Source: Rhizosaccharibacter radicis
GTDB taxonomy: Bacteria > Pseudomonadota > Alphaproteobacteria > Acetobacterales > Acetobacteraceae
Assembly (NCBI GenBank): GCA_024508355.1
Contig: JAMZEJ010000001.1
Span: forward strand, 248,001-312,000
Direction of reading: 5' to 3'
DNA length: 64,000 nt
The notes beneath the pieces were generated by a model that was given only the letters and a program-made list of their open reading frames with translations, ran no database searches and was not told where the DNA came from. A program made the translations under genes and the position numbers. Below are positions 47,204-59,416 of the stretch, in pieces; within the stretch, counting starts at the first letter, position 1, and every line of letters starts with the position of its first letter.

Positions 47204-48109
47204 TCACCCCGGCAGGCGGCCCAGCAGCAGGGCCAGCGCCACCGCGAGGCCCAGCTCGCGGTTGGCGCGAAACAGCCGCAGGCAGCGGGGGGCGTCGAGG
47301 ATGTCGAGCTGCCGGACCTGCCGGATCGCCAGCGCCGCCGGCAGCAGCAGCGCCGGATAGAACCAGAAACCGATCGCCGCCCGCCACCCGGCCAGCGCCA
47401 GCAACGCCAGGAATCCCGCGTAGCAGCTGCCCACGAAGGCGCGGGGGTGATCCGCCCACAGCCGGGAGGTGGATTTCACCCCCACGGCCTCGTCGTCCCT
47501 GATGTCCTGGAAGCCGTAGATCGTGTCGAAGCCCAGATCCCACAGGATGGCCGCCCCGTAGAGCAACGCCAGCGCCGCATCGATCCGTCCCGTCGCGGCG
47601 GCATAGCCGGCCGGGGCCCCGAAGCCGAAGGTGAAGCCCATCACCAGCTGCGGCCACCAGGTGACCCGCTTGGCCAGCGGATACAGCGCCACCAGCAGCA
47701 GCGACCCGGTGCACAGCGCCCAGCACAAGGGCGGCAGGCACAACAGCACCGCCAGCCCCGCCGCCAGCAGCAGCGCCAGCAGCGCGAAGGCCTCGGGCAG
47801 GCTCACCGCCCCGGAAGCGAGCGGGCGTCCCGCCGTCCGGGCCACCTGCCGGTCGATGTCGCGGTCCCACATGTCGTTGATCACGCAGCCGGCCGAGCGC
47901 ATGGCGAGGCTGCCGATCGCGAACAACAGCGCGAGGCGCCATCGGTCGGCCATGGGCACGCCCGGGGGCAGCAGAATTCCCCAGAGGCCCGGCAGCCAGA
48001 GCAGCCAGGTCCCGATGGGCCGGTCGAGGCGGCACAGAAGGGCGTAGGACCGCAACCGGAACGGCAGGAATCTGATCCAGCCGGTGGCGGCGATATCTGT
48101 ATGGGCCAT
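47204..48109 (-). CDS. ubiA: 4-hydroxybenzoate polyprenyltransferase
   Basis: A 301-residue integral membrane prenyltransferase for ubiquinone synthesis. The two Asp-rich prenyl-diphosphate/Mg sites are INDMWDRDIDRQVARTAGRP and GFQDIRDDEAVGVKSTSRLW. About eight hydrophobic segments are visible. It agrees with the aerobic chain and the hydroxylase at 53807. It is divergent from rsmE across 103 bp. Confidence 0.95.
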   Translation of the reverse strand: MAHTDIAATGWIRFLPFRLRSYALLCRLDRPIGTWLLWLPGLWGILLPPGVPMADRWRLALLFAIGSLAMRSAGCVINDMWDRDIDRQVARTAGRPLASGAVSLPEAFALLALLLAAGLAVLLCLPPLCWALCTGSLLLVALYPLAKRVTWWPQLVMGFTFGFGAPAGYAAATGRIDAALALLYGAAILWDLGFDTIYGFQDIRDDEAVGVKSTSRLWADHPRAFVGSCYAGFLALLALAGWRAAIGFWFYPALLLPAALAIRQVRQLDILDAPRCLRLFRANRELGLAVALALLLGRLPG

Positions 48110-48212
48110 GCGGTTCTGCTATGGCTCGGCCGCACAGCCGGTCAATATCCATGGCCCGCTCGCGGGGCGGGCCGCCGGCGGCGACCGCCCTCCTCCCGGT
48201 TACGGACTGCCC

Positions 48213-48962
48213 ATGCGCGACGATCCCAGGCTGCATCTCCAACCAGGCGTGCCCATCGAGCCCGGAACGGAACTGCCGCTGCGGGCCGACCAGGCGCATT
48301 ATCTCGGCACGGTGATGCGCCGCGCGCCGGGCGACGGGGTGGTGCTGTTCAACGAGCGGGACGGTGAATGGCGGGGCCGCCTGCACGCGATCCGGCGCGA
48401 CCGCGCGGCCGTGCTGGTGGAGGAACGGCTCCGGCCGCCCGTGCCCGAGCCCGGGCCGGTGCTGTTGTTCGCTCCCATCAAGCGCGACCCCACCGACCTG
48501 ATGATACGGATGGCCACCGAGCTGGGCGCGCGGGCGTTCTGGCCCGTGCAGACAGAGCGCACCAACACCCCACGCATCAATGCCGACCGCCTCGCCGCCA
48601 TCGCGCGGGAAGCGGCCGAGCAGTGCGAGCGCCTGTCGGTGCCGCCGGTGGAGCCCCTGTGCCGGCTGGGCGAGGCGCTCGACCGCTGGTCGGCCCGAAA
48701 CGGCGCCCCCCGCCTGCTGGCGGCGATCGAGCCGTGGCACGCCGACGGGCGCGCGGCGCCGCCGATCCGCGACTGGCGCGCCGCCGCCGGCACCGACGAC
48801 GCGGCCGGGCTCGGGGTGCTGATCGGCCCCGAGGGAGGCTTCACGCCGGCGGAACTTGACGCCCTGCGCCGCCGATCCTTTGTTGTGCCCGTCTCGCTCG
48901 GACCGCGGGTGCTGCGGGCCGATACGGCGGCGGCGGCGGCCCTGGCCTCGCTGATCGGATAG
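48213..48962 (+). CDS. rsmE: 16S rRNA (uracil1498-N3)-methyltransferase
   Basis: A 249-residue SPOUT methyltransferase. It has an N-terminal PUA-like part (ADQAHYLGTVMRRAPGDGVV). The knotted SAM site is LIGPEGGFTPAELDALRR, followed by SLGPRVLRADTAAAAAL. KATELGA is replaced by RMATELGARAFWPVQTERT. ATG 48213 gives the usual length; a further-upstream ATG at 48084 would add an unlikely segment that overlaps the ubiA promoter. Confidence 0.94.
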   Translation: MRDDPRLHLQPGVPIEPGTELPLRADQAHYLGTVMRRAPGDGVVLFNERDGEWRGRLHAIRRDRAAVLVEERLRPPVPEPGPVLLFAPIKRDPTDLMIRMATELGARAFWPVQTERTNTPRINADRLAAIAREAAEQCERLSVPPVEPLCRLGEALDRWSARNGAPRLLAAIEPWHADGRAAPPIRDWRAAAGTDDAAGLGVLIGPEGGFTPAELDALRRRSFVVPVSLGPRVLRADTAAAAALASLIG

Positions 48963-49032
48963 AACCCGCTCTTTTCCCGTCTTCCTGTTCCCGCGCGGTT
49001 TCCGCCGCCCAACGGATTGTTGTTTCCCGCCG

Positions 49033-50439
49033 ATGTCGAATCCTTCCGACCACGACGCGACGCCCATCGCTTCCGTCGACCAGATGGCCGCGCACCTGGC
49101 CGCCGGCTGCAAGCCGCGCGAGGACTGGCGGATCGGCACCGAGCACGAGAAGTTCGGCTTCGTGCGGCCCGAGGCGGCCCGGTCGCGCGGCCTCGCGCCG
49201 TACGCCGCGCCGCCGTTCGGGCCGGACGGGATCGAGAGCCTGCTCGCGGGTCTCGCCGGCAACGGGCAGGGCTGGGAGCCGATCCGGGACGAGGGACAGC
49301 TGATCGGGCTGAAGGGGAGCGGCCGCTGGAAGGGCGCTTCCGTGTCGCTGGAGCCCGCGGGGCAGTTCGAGCTGTCCGGCGCGCCACTCCGGTCGCTGCA
49401 CGACACGCGGACCGAGCTCGACGCGCATCTGGCCGAGCTGCGCACGCTGGCCGAGCCGCTCGGCATCGGCTTCGCCCCGCTGGGCTTCCAGCCGCTGCAC
49501 GGGCGCGACGCCATGCCGGTGATGCCCAAGAGCCGCTACGCCATCATGCGGCGCTACATGCCGCGCGTCGGTTCCATGGGCCTCGACATGATGCTCCGCA
49601 CCTGCACCGTGCAGGTGAACCTCGATTACGGGTCCGAGGCGGACATGGCGCGCAAGCTGCGCGTGTCGCTGGCGCTGCAGCCGGTGGCCACGGCCTTGTT
49701 CGCGTCCTCGCCGTTCCGCGACGGCCGCCCGAGCGGGTTCCTGAGCACGCGCGCGCATGTCTGGACCGACACGGACAACCAGCGCAGCGGCATGCCGCCG
49801 TTCTTCTTCGAGGAAGGGTTCGGCTTCGGGCGGTATGTAGAATGGGTGCTGGACGTGCCCATGTACTTCGTCAGCCGCGACGACCGGCTGGTGGACGCGG
49901 CCGGGCTGTCGTTCCGCCGCTGGATGGCGGGCGAGGAGCCGGCGCTGGCGCGGTGGCGGCCGACGCTGGGCGATTTCGACGATCATCTCACCACCGCCTT
50001 CACCGACGTTCGGGTGAAGCGCTTCCTGGAGATGCGCGGCGCCGACGCCGGAACGCCGCAGATGATGGTGGCGCAGTCCGCGTTCTGGGTCGGGCTGCTC
50101 TACGACGAGGCGGCGCTGCTGGCGGCGGAGCGCCTGGTGCGCGAGCTGCCCTGGGACGCCTATCCGGCGCTGCGGGCCGCCGTGCCGACGCAGGGGCTGC
50201 GGGCCGCCGCCGGGAGCCGGACCGCGCGCGATCTCGCGCGCGACGCCCTGGCGATCGCGTCCGACGGGCTGCGCGCCCGGGCGCTGCGCGACGGGGAAGG
50301 CGCGGACGAGCGTCGTTTCCTCGCGCCGCTGGAGGCGATCGTCGCCGGTGCGCCCAATCAGGCCGAGCACTGGCTCGCACGGTTCGACGGCCCCTGGAAC
50401 CGGGACGTGCGGCCGATCTTCGACGAGGCCGCGGTCTAG
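49033..50439 (+). CDS. gshA: glutamate-cysteine ligase, plant/alphaproteobacterial type
   Basis: A 468-residue cytosolic ligase for the first step of glutathione synthesis. It opens with WRIGTEHEKFGFV (Mg/ATP-binding Glu residues). SVSLEPAGQFELSGAP, RTCTVQVNLDYGSE and MPPFFFEEGFGFGRYVEW follow. The length matches the plant-like GCL2/alphaproteobacterial family rather than E. coli GshA. No gshB is in the window. Confidence 0.94.
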   Translation: MSNPSDHDATPIASVDQMAAHLAAGCKPREDWRIGTEHEKFGFVRPEAARSRGLAPYAAPPFGPDGIESLLAGLAGNGQGWEPIRDEGQLIGLKGSGRWKGASVSLEPAGQFELSGAPLRSLHDTRTELDAHLAELRTLAEPLGIGFAPLGFQPLHGRDAMPVMPKSRYAIMRRYMPRVGSMGLDMMLRTCTVQVNLDYGSEADMARKLRVSLALQPVATALFASSPFRDGRPSGFLSTRAHVWTDTDNQRSGMPPFFFEEGFGFGRYVEWVLDVPMYFVSRDDRLVDAAGLSFRRWMAGEEPALARWRPTLGDFDDHLTTAFTDVRVKRFLEMRGADAGTPQMMVAQSAFWVGLLYDEAALLAAERLVRELPWDAYPALRAAVPTQGLRAAAGSRTARDLARDALAIASDGLRARALRDGEGADERRFLAPLEAIVAGAPNQAEHWLARFDGPWNRDVRPIFDEAAV

Positions 50440-50711
50440 GCGCGTCGATCCGGACGGCCGCCCGGGGGTTTTTCGGCCCGGCCCGCCGGATGGCACCGCA
50501 CCGGGTTGGCCCGCATCTTGCGAAGCCCGACCGGCGGCCGCGATCCTGACGCAGGATCGCGGGGGCGGATCGCCGGACCCGGATCCCGGGCCGGGGGATG
50601 CCGTCGCCGCCGCGGCGATGTGGACCGGTCGAGGCCGGAACGGTGCGATGCGACCGATTGTCGAACGGCGCGGGCAGGGTTGGTGATGTTCTCCGGCGGG
50701 ACTTCTGGATC

Positions 50712-52694
<1,983 letters not shown>

Positions 52695-52800
52695 CCGGCC
52701 CGGGCGGCGCGGAGCGGCCGCCCGCGCGAACCGCGACGTGCCGTGCGCGCTCCCCTTCCCGCGGTCCGGTGCTTCGCCGGCCGCGGAACGGAGCGTCGTC

Positions 52801-53256
52801 ATGGCCGGGTCCATCCACAGCTTCCTGCGCGGCGACGGCACGGACGGACGCGGGCGTACACTGGCGGACGTGCTCGCGTTCGATGACGACCGGATCGAGC
52901 ACGTCCACGATTTCATCCAGTGGCTGTTTCCCCTGCCCGAGCGCAGCCAGGCCGTTCCCGGCTCGCCCGTGCTCGGGGCGGCGGAGGCGGCGGCCATCCG
53001 CGCCGATGCGCGGGCGCTGGACGGCTTCCGGGCGGCCCTCGCGCGCATGGCGCTGTTCTATGACCGGACGGACGCCTGGCTCACCGGCCTGGACCACAAC
53101 CATCTGCGCATCACCCGCATCCTCCGCGCGTCACGCGACCTGCTGGGTCCGGACGAGGCCCAAGCCTTCCATCGCCGTCTGCTGACGCGCCACGATGCCG
53201 CGGGGGCACCAATCAACCGGCGCAGCCTCGGCTTCTGGCAGGATGCGGTGGGGTGA
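52801..53256 (+). CDS. OGFr-domain protein
   Basis: A 151-residue protein resembling the opioid growth factor receptor conserved region found in many bacteria. It has RIEHVHDFIQWLFPLPERSQ (about 31-50) and then LGAAEAAAIRADARALDGFR. The domain is a helical fold of unknown function. There is no signal peptide. It follows cpdB by 106 bp on the same strand and is possibly co-transcribed. Confidence 0.85.
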   Translation: MAGSIHSFLRGDGTDGRGRTLADVLAFDDDRIEHVHDFIQWLFPLPERSQAVPGSPVLGAAEAAAIRADARALDGFRAALARMALFYDRTDAWLTGLDHNHLRITRILRASRDLLGPDEAQAFHRRLLTRHDAAGAPINRRSLGFWQDAVG

Positions 53257-53806
53257 GGAACGGAGGTGCCGCCGCGGGGCGGCGCTGCCGGATGCGCGGG
53301 TGCCATCCGCGATCGGCCTCGTGCCGCCGGGATTCGCGGCGACGGGCGCGACCGGTAGGCGATGTTCGCCGCCCCTCCTTCCGATCGGGCTGCTGGCCGG
53401 TCGGCGCATGCCGGGCTCCGGGGTGCAGGGGTGCAGCTTCGGCGATCCCGGCGGCGAAAGCGGCCACGACGAACCCAGACGTCCGGCTCGCGAAACGCCC
53501 TTCGCCGGCGGCGTGCCCGATCGCGCCAACAGCAGCGGCCGCCTCCGTTCTCCGGGTCCGGTTGCCGGCCGTCGGTGGTGCTCGCGCATCGTTCTCGGGG
53601 ACGCGCACGGGAGCCGCGACGCGCGGACGTGGCGAGTGCCGCCGCTCGTCCTGGCGGCAGGTGGCGGGCGCGTGGCCACCCGCCGGCGCGAGCGGTGGAT
53701 CGGGCGCGGCCGGGAAAAGCCGCCTTGTTCCGGTCGTCGCCGCGTGGGAGGCAGGGGCCGTCCGGCGCAGCCCTCGTCCGCCGTCCTTCTTCCGTGGATC
53801 GCGCGC
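53257..53806 (+). other. intergenic region without a supported gene
   Basis: About 550 bp before the UbiH/UbiM-type gene. Long frames pass through on both strands because of high GC content. The plus-strand frame joined to the hydroxylase gives an Arg/Gly-rich product without motifs until ATG 53807. No RNA gene or repeat is recognised. Confidence 0.45.
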
Positions 53807-55036
53807 ATGACCGCCTGGGATTTCGATATCGTGGTGGCCGGGGCGGGGCCGGTGGCGCTGGCGTTCGCGGCGGGGATGGCGGGTACCGGCCTTCGCATCG
53901 CCCTGCTCGATCCGCAGCCGGAAGCGGTTCTCGCCGATCCGCCCGACGACGGCCGCGAGATCGCGCTGACCGATCGCTCGGTGAGCAGCCTGGACACGCT
54001 GGGTGCCTGGTCCCTGATCCCGCCCGCCTCGGTGTCGCCCCTGCGGCATATGCGGGTGCTGAACGGCGCGTCGCGATACGCCATGCATTTCGGCGGGGGC
54101 GCCGCGCCCAATCCCGACGGGCTGCTCGGCCGGTTCGTGCCCAACCATGCGCTGCGGCGGGCGCTCCATCGCCGGGCGCGCGCGCTGCCGGGCGTGTTCA
54201 TCCTGCCCGGACAAAGCGCCACCGCGATGCAGGCGACGCGGGACGGGGCGATCCTGGTGCGGAACGCAGGGGCACCGTTGCGGGCGGGCCTCGTGGTGGC
54301 CGCCGACACCAGACGGTCGCGGTTGCGCGCGCAGCAGCGGATCGGCGCGCTGTGTCACGACTACCGCCAGCGCATGCTGGTGTGTCCGGTGACGCACGAA
54401 CGATCGCACGACGACACGGCCACGGCCTGGTTCGAGTACGGCCGGACCCTGGTGACGCTGCCGATGAACAACAACCGCTCCTCGGCGGTGATGACGCTGC
54501 CGAACGACGATGCGGACGCGATGCTGGCTCTGGACGACGCGGCGTTCGGGGTGGAGCTGACCCGTCGCTATCGCGGCCGGCTCGGCACCATGCGCCCCGA
54601 CGGCGGCCGTCATGCGGTGCCGGTGTTCACGGCCTACGCGTCGCGGTTCGTCGGCCGGCGTTTCGCGCTGCTCGGCGATGCCGCGGTGGGCATGCATCCC
54701 ACCACGGCGCACGGCTTCAATTTCGGGCTGCTGGGTGCGGCGGCGCTGGCCACGGCGCTGCGGGGCGCGCTCGAGCAAGGGCGGGAGGTGGCCGACGCTG
54801 GGGCGCTGTCGGCGTTCGAGGCGGCGCACCGGGCGGAAACGAGGTTGTTCTTCGGCGCGGCGGAAACGTTGATGCGGCTGTATGCGGGTGGCGAGGCGCT
54901 GCCGGCACGGCTGCTGCGCGACGGCGCGCTGAGGATCGGCAACCTGCCGCCGGTACGCCGGATGCTGGAAGCGCGCATGCGCGAGCCGGACGACGCGCAT
55001 GCCGGGCGGCCGGGCGTGGGCCGCAGCGCGGTCTGA
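53807..55036 (+). CDS. FAD-dependent ubiquinone hydroxylase, UbiH/UbiM family
   Basis: A 409-residue flavin monooxygenase. It has FDIVVAGAGPVALAFAAGMA (FAD dinucleotide motif), an NAD(P)/FAD DG-type segment (APLRAGLVVAADTRRSR) and FALLGDAAVGMHPTTAHGFN (second FAD motif). The HPTTAHGFN form is like UbiM, a broad-specificity hydroxylase, rather than UbiH's HPIAGQG form. It would hydroxylate the quinone ring. UbiM versus other Coq6-like members cannot be settled here. Confidence 0.85.
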   Translation: MTAWDFDIVVAGAGPVALAFAAGMAGTGLRIALLDPQPEAVLADPPDDGREIALTDRSVSSLDTLGAWSLIPPASVSPLRHMRVLNGASRYAMHFGGGAAPNPDGLLGRFVPNHALRRALHRRARALPGVFILPGQSATAMQATRDGAILVRNAGAPLRAGLVVAADTRRSRLRAQQRIGALCHDYRQRMLVCPVTHERSHDDTATAWFEYGRTLVTLPMNNNRSSAVMTLPNDDADAMLALDDAAFGVELTRRYRGRLGTMRPDGGRHAVPVFTAYASRFVGRRFALLGDAAVGMHPTTAHGFNFGLLGAAALATALRGALEQGREVADAGALSAFEAAHRAETRLFFGAAETLMRLYAGGEALPARLLRDGALRIGNLPPVRRMLEARMREPDDAHAGRPGVGRSAV

Positions 55037-55064
55037 TGCCCGCAAGCCGGGCGCGCCCGGGTCG

Positions 55065-55355
55065 TCAGCGCGTCAGATAGTCGACCAGGGTCATGGCGAC
55101 GAGAAAGCCCACCCAGCAGAAGCCGATGCCGGCGAAGAAGCGGATGACCGGCGGCTCTCGCGGCAGCTCCATCGACACCAGCAGCACGGTGAGGATCATG
55201 GCGATCACCACCAGCGTTTCCACGATCCAGACGTGGCGGAACGGCACGAGGATGCCGAGCGTCACGTTCACCGCCAGCAGCAGCATCAGGGCGAGCGTGG
55301 CGAACGCCGGCGGCCGCATGCGGCGCCTCAGTTCGTGCTTCTCGTCGGCGGTCAT
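55065..55355 (-). CDS. cytochrome c oxidase subunit IV family
   Basis: A 96-residue small membrane protein with three hydrophobic segments (FATLALMLLLAVNVTLGI; IVETLVVIAMILTVLLVSME; GIGFCWVGFLVAMTLVDYLT). ATG 55355 follows GGTGAGGG; a GTG at 55370 overlaps the subunit III stop. It is the last gene of the oxidase operon and stabilises the caa3/aa3 complex. Confidence 0.88.
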   Translation of the reverse strand: MTADEKHELRRRMRPPAFATLALMLLLAVNVTLGILVPFRHVWIVETLVVIAMILTVLLVSMELPREPPVIRFFAGIGFCWVGFLVAMTLVDYLTR

Positions 55356-55366
55356 GGGTGTTGCCC

Positions 55367-56038
55367 TCACCGGTTGAGAAGGTAGAGCACGGGAAACACG
55401 ATCATCCAGATCAGGTCAATGAAGTGCCAGTACAGCCCGAGCACCTCGATGCGGTTCTGGTGGCGCGCGAGATAGCCCGGCCGCCCAACCTGCCACGCCA
55501 TCACCAGCACGATGGCGACGCCGGTGGTGAGATGCAGCCCGTGCAGCCCGGTCGCGACGTAATAGTCGTCCACGAACAGCGCCGAGGCCGGCAGGTGCGC
55601 CAGCTCGTAGGGCCGCCAGGCGAGGAACGGCATCATGTGCTCGTCGAAATCCTTGTAGTACTCGAACCCCTTGAGCAGCAGGAAGATGGTGCCGAGCGCC
55701 GCGGTGACCTGCATGCAGCGCACGGTGCCGCGCTGCCAGCCCATGCGCGACATCTCGATCGCGCCCGACATGGACAGCGAGCTGAGGATCAGCACCGCGG
55801 TGTTGGTGGCGCCGATCGCGAATTTCAGGTGCCGGGCCGCCGGCGTCACGGCGTCGGGATGCTGCACCCGGATGATCAGCGCGACGAGGAACAGCCCGGC
55901 GAACAGCAGCAGCTCGGTGGCGAGCCAGATCCACATGCCGAGCTTGGCGGCATGGCGCTGCTGCTTCTCGGTGTGGAACTGTTCCTCGATCTCCACGCCG
56001 ATCTGCACCGGCCCGGCGGGGATGGCGCTCGCGCTCAC
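55367..56038 (-). CDS. ctaE: cytochrome c oxidase subunit III
   Basis: A 223-residue subunit with five hydrophobic segments. Typical blocks are [40 protein letters not shown] and [20 protein letters not shown]. It has the shorter, five-helix form seen with caa3 oxidases. The start overlaps the ctaD stop (ATGA). Confidence 0.95.
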   Translation of the reverse strand: MSASAIPAGPVQIGVEIEEQFHTEKQQRHAAKLGMWIWLATELLLFAGLFLVALIIRVQHPDAVTPAARHLKFAIGATNTAVLILSSLSMSGAIEMSRMGWQRGTVRCMQVTAALGTIFLLLKGFEYYKDFDEHMMPFLAWRPYELAHLPASALFVDDYYVATGLHGLHLTTGVAIVLVMAWQVGRPGYLARHQNRIEVLGLYWHFIDLIWMIVFPVLYLLNR

Positions 56039-57714
56039 ACCCGCGCTTCCCGGTCGCGATAATCGTAGGGTTCGAAATCCACCACCGGCTGCTCGTCGAA
56101 ATTATGTGCAGGCGGCGGCGAGGAGGTGGTCCATTCCAGCCCCTTGGCCAACCACGGGTTGGCGGAAGCCCGCTTGCCGTAGCGCAGCGACCAGACCAGG
56201 TAGATCATGGGAAACAGATAGCCCAGCGCCAGCAGCAGCGAGCCCATGGACGAGGCCACGTTGAGCAGCTGGAATTCCGGCGGATAGTTATGGTACCGCC
56301 GGGGCATGCCCATGTAGCCCAGCAGGAATTGCGGAAAGAAGGTGGCGTTGAAGCCGATGAAGCCCAGGAAGGCCGACACCCGGCCCCAGGCCTCGGGATA
56401 CATTCGCCCGGTGAATTTCGGCCACCAGTAGTGCAGGCCGCCCAGAAAGGCGAGTGCCGTGCCCCCCACCATGATGTAGTGGAAATGCGCCACCACGAAG
56501 TAGGTGTCGTGCACGTGCTCGTCGATGGACAGCGTGGCCAGGAACAGCCCCGTGAGGCCGCCGATCACGAACAGCCCGATATAGGCCATCGCGTAGAGCA
56601 TCGGCGTGTCGAGCTTGATGGAGCCTTTGTAGATGGTGGCGGTCCAGTTGTAGACCTTCACCGCCGACGGCACCGCCACCGCGAACGACAGCACGGAGAA
56701 CGCCACCGCGGCAGTCTCGCTTTCGCCGTTGACGAACATGTGGTGGCCCCAGACCAGGAACGTGACCGAGGCGAGACCTAGGCTCGCGTAGGCGACGAAG
56801 CGGTAGCCGAACAGCTTCTTCTGCGCGAAGGCCGGCACGATCTCGCTGATCACGCCCATGCCCGGCAGCACCATGATGTAGACGGCCGGGTGCGAGTAGA
56901 ACCAGAACATGTGCTCGAACAGCACGGGATCGCCGCCGAGCGCGGGATCGAACACGCCGATATGGAAGGCGCGTTCCATCACCAGCAGCATCAGCGTGAT
57001 GGTCAGCACCGGCGTCGCCAGCAGGAAGATCAGGCTCACCGCATACATGGTCCACACGAAGATCGGCATGCGGAACCAGGTCATGCCGGGCGCGCGCATG
57101 GTGTGCACCGTCACCACGAAGTTGAGGCCCGTCAGGATGGACGAGAAGCCCACCACGATCACCCCGGCGAGCGCTGGCAGCACGTAGGTGTTGGAGAAGG
57201 TGGTGCTGAACGGCGCATAGAAGGTCCAGCCAGTGTCCACGCCGCCGATCACCAGGTCCGCCATGGTGAACAGCGCGCCGGCCATGAAGATGTACCAGGA
57301 GGTGCGGTTGAGGCGTGGAAACGCCACCTCCTTGGCGCCGATCATGATCGGCAGCAGGAAGTTGCCGAAGGTGGTGGGGATCGACGGGATCAGGAAGAAC
57401 CACACCATGATCACCCCGTGCAGGGTGAACAGCTTGTTGTAGGTGTCGTTGGTGAAGATCTGCCCGTCCGGCACGACGAGCGACAACCGGATCAGCCCCG
57501 CGGCGATGGCGCCGAACACGAAGAAGAAGGTGATCGAGAGCAGGTAGAGGATGCCGATGCGCTTGTGGTCGATGGTCCACAGCCAGGAACGCAGCGTGTG
57601 CTCGGCATGCAGGTAGTCGTCCGGCCGCCCCAGCGTGGTGCGGCCGGGGCGCGGATCGCGCAGCGTGGCGGGGAGATTCTGGCGTGGAGGAGTGGCGGTG
57701 CCGTCCGGGCTCAT
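56035..57714 (-). CDS. ctaD: cytochrome c oxidase subunit I, A2-like haem-copper oxidase
   Basis: A 559-residue, 12-helix catalytic subunit. Haem/copper ligands are seen in [20 protein letters not shown] (CuB His pair) and [13 protein letters not shown] (haem His pair). Helix VI reads [18 protein letters not shown], so the Glu of A1 oxidases (HPEVYI) is Ala, and a Tyr-Ser pair precedes it. This is the signature of A2-type oxidases such as Rhodothermus caa3. It couples oxygen reduction to proton pumping. It overlaps both neighbouring genes. Confidence 0.96.
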   Translation of the reverse strand: MSPDGTATPPRQNLPATLRDPRPGRTTLGRPDDYLHAEHTLRSWLWTIDHKRIGILYLLSITFFFVFGAIAAGLIRLSLVVPDGQIFTNDTYNKLFTLHGVIMVWFFLIPSIPTTFGNFLLPIMIGAKEVAFPRLNRTSWYIFMAGALFTMADLVIGGVDTGWTFYAPFSTTFSNTYVLPALAGVIVVGFSSILTGLNFVVTVHTMRAPGMTWFRMPIFVWTMYAVSLIFLLATPVLTITLMLLVMERAFHIGVFDPALGGDPVLFEHMFWFYSHPAVYIMVLPGMGVISEIVPAFAQKKLFGYRFVAYASLGLASVTFLVWGHHMFVNGESETAAVAFSVLSFAVAVPSAVKVYNWTATIYKGSIKLDTPMLYAMAYIGLFVIGGLTGLFLATLSIDEHVHDTYFVVAHFHYIMVGGTALAFLGGLHYWWPKFTGRMYPEAWGRVSAFLGFIGFNATFFPQFLLGYMGMPRRYHNYPPEFQLLNVASSMGSLLLALGYLFPMIYLVWSLRYGKRASANPWLAKGLEWTTSSPPPAHNFDEQPVVDFEPYDYRDREARV

Positions 57715-58721
57715 GGCGTGCTGTCTCCGGTGGCGGTGGATCGATCGGGCGCGTCCTCGGCCGACGCGCCCTCTTCCTTGGGGCCGAGGGCGCGCAGGTA
57801 GGCGACCAGCGCCACCACGTCCTCCTCGGCCAGCACGCCCTTGAAGGAGGGCATCAGCTGCTTGTAGCCGGCGATGCGGTTCTTGTCGGGATCGAGGATC
57901 TTGTCGCGCAGGTAGCTCTCGTCGGCGATCACCGTGCCGCCGGCCTCCATCGGCACCGGCTGCCCGAACAGCCCGTGCAGCGAGGGCGCGCGCACGGTGG
58001 AGCCGTTCTCGTGGCAGCCGGCGCAGCCATTGGCGGCGAACAGCTGCCGGCCCTTCGCGGTGAGGGTCTGCGATGCGCCCTGATGCGCCAGCCAGGCCTG
58101 GTAGTCGCCCGGCTTCATCACGTACAGCAGCCCCTGCATCTTGGAATGGTCGGTGCCGCAATATTCCGAGCAATAGAGCCGGTAGGTGCCGGGCTTGTCG
58201 GCGTTGAACCACAGCTCGGTGTAGCGGCCCGGAAGAGTTTCCATCTGGATGCGCAGAGCCGGCAGATACAGCGCGTGGATCACGTCCTGCGAGATCATGG
58301 TGATGCGCACCGGCTGGCCTGTGGGCACGTGGAGGTCGTTGATCTCCGCCTGGCCGCCGGGATGCTGGAACTTCCACATCCATTGCCGGCCGATCGCGCT
58401 GATGGTGATGGCGTTCGCCGGCGGGTGGCGGTGGATGTCGAACATCCGGGCACCCCAGGCGAAGAAGGCCAGCGTGAGCGCGAACGGGATCAGCATCCAG
58501 CTCAGCTCGATCGCCTCGGAGCGTCCCTTCTTCTCCTTGTATTCCCGGTGCGCCGGTCGGCCGTCGCGATAGATCACCGAGAAGATGGTGAAGCCCACGA
58601 AGATCGGCACCGTCAGCATCAGGGTGACGAGCGTGAAGGCCCACACCAGATGATCGGTGTTGTGCGCGCCCGCCGAGGCGGCGATCGGCCACAGGGCGAG
58701 GTCGCGGTTGCCGCCGTTCAT
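57711..58721 (-). CDS. ctaC: cytochrome c oxidase subunit II with fused cytochrome c domain
   Basis: A 336-residue caa3-type subunit II. Two membrane helices precede the periplasmic cupredoxin domain. CuA ligands are H149 ([14 protein letters not shown]) and C184, E186, C188, H192, M195 in [14 protein letters not shown] cytochrome c domain follows, with CAGCH at 233-237. The start ([18 protein letters not shown]) overlaps the upstream gene (ATGA). Fusion of the haem lets it take electrons directly from the complex III substitute. Confidence 0.96.
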   Translation of the reverse strand: MNGGNRDLALWPIAASAGAHNTDHLVWAFTLVTLMLTVPIFVGFTIFSVIYRDGRPAHREYKEKKGRSEAIELSWMLIPFALTLAFFAWGARMFDIHRHPPANAITISAIGRQWMWKFQHPGGQAEINDLHVPTGQPVRITMISQDVIHALYLPALRIQMETLPGRYTELWFNADKPGTYRLYCSEYCGTDHSKMQGLLYVMKPGDYQAWLAHQGASQTLTAKGRQLFAANGCAGCHENGSTVRAPSLHGLFGQPVPMEAGGTVIADESYLRDKILDPDKNRIAGYKQLMPSFKGVLAEEDVVALVAYLRALGPKEEGASAEDAPDRSTATGDSTP

Positions 58722-59416
58722 GGCGTTCCCCCCGGCGTCCGCGGATCCGGAGCGCCATTCCCCGGCGGGCGGCCATTCGCGCCCCCGGTTGTGCCGTCCG
58801 GCGCCGCCGGATCCGGTTCGGGTTCCAGGGAATGCCCGGCGACAAGCGCCATCGCCCGCTCCACCGGCACCCGGGCATGGGTGTGGGCTGCATCCAGCCA
58901 GCGATATTGACTGATCAGGGCGTGCTCCTGGTCCTGTTCCGCCCGCAACTCCGCGAACGGATGCGCCTGGAGATGCGGCGACGGGGGCACGATCGGCGCC
59001 GATTGCTCGGGGGTGAAGCGTCTTCCCTGGTGATCGAGCGCGCCGAACCAGGCCACCAGCCCGAACATCAGCGCCACCGCCGGGACCGCGGCCGCCACCA
59101 GCCAGGCGAGGCCCTTGAACAGCCCGCGCCCGCTATCGTCTTCCCCCTCGAAACCCTGGCGCACGGCGCCGGCATCGGGCGGCGTGCCTGGCAGCCCCCG
59201 GCCCGTCGTGCCGTCGTCGCGGGCAGGCTGCCGGCGGCCGAACACCAGTCCGGCCCCCAGCGCCCCCGCGGCGGCGGCCAGCCCAGCGCCGAGCGCCAGC
59301 CAGCGTCTGGGCGACGGGCGGCCTGCGGCGTGGGGGCCGAAAAGCGCGCGGAAGCGGGACGGCTTCTCAGCGTCGCGCAAGGCGTGGCTCCTTCCGCCCG
59401 ATCGCGGCGCCCGCAC
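58718..59416 (-). CDS. small membrane protein in the ACIII-caa3 operon, unnamed
   Basis: About 232 residues from a GTG at 59416; a TTG at 59381 is an alternative that shortens the 50-bp overlap with actF. There are two hydrophobic segments ([40 protein letters not shown]). Then a conserved-looking periplasmic block: [40 protein letters not shown]. Short proteins with the pattern LQ-HP-L-A-ED-L-YGWVD-RIPI-RAM occur in ACIII/oxidase operons, function unknown. It may aid supercomplex assembly (inference). Confidence 0.75.
   Translation of the reverse strand: MRAPRSGGRSHALRDAEKPSRFRALFGPHAAGRPSPRRWLALGAGLAAAAGALGAGLVFGRRQPARDDGTTGRGLPGTPPDAGAVRQGFEGEDDSGRGLFKGLAWLVAAAVPAVALMFGLVAWFGALDHQGRRFTPEQSAPIVPPSPHLQAHPFAELRAEQDQEHALISQYRWLDAAHTHARVPVERAMALVAGHSLEPEPDPAAPDGTTGGANGRPPGNGAPDPRTPGGTP

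Noticed and set aside
53257-53806. Possible N-terminal extension of the flavin hydroxylase or separate gene
   Set aside because: The translated stretch lacks motifs, and the hydroxylase starts cleanly at the FAD-binding N-terminus from ATG 53807.
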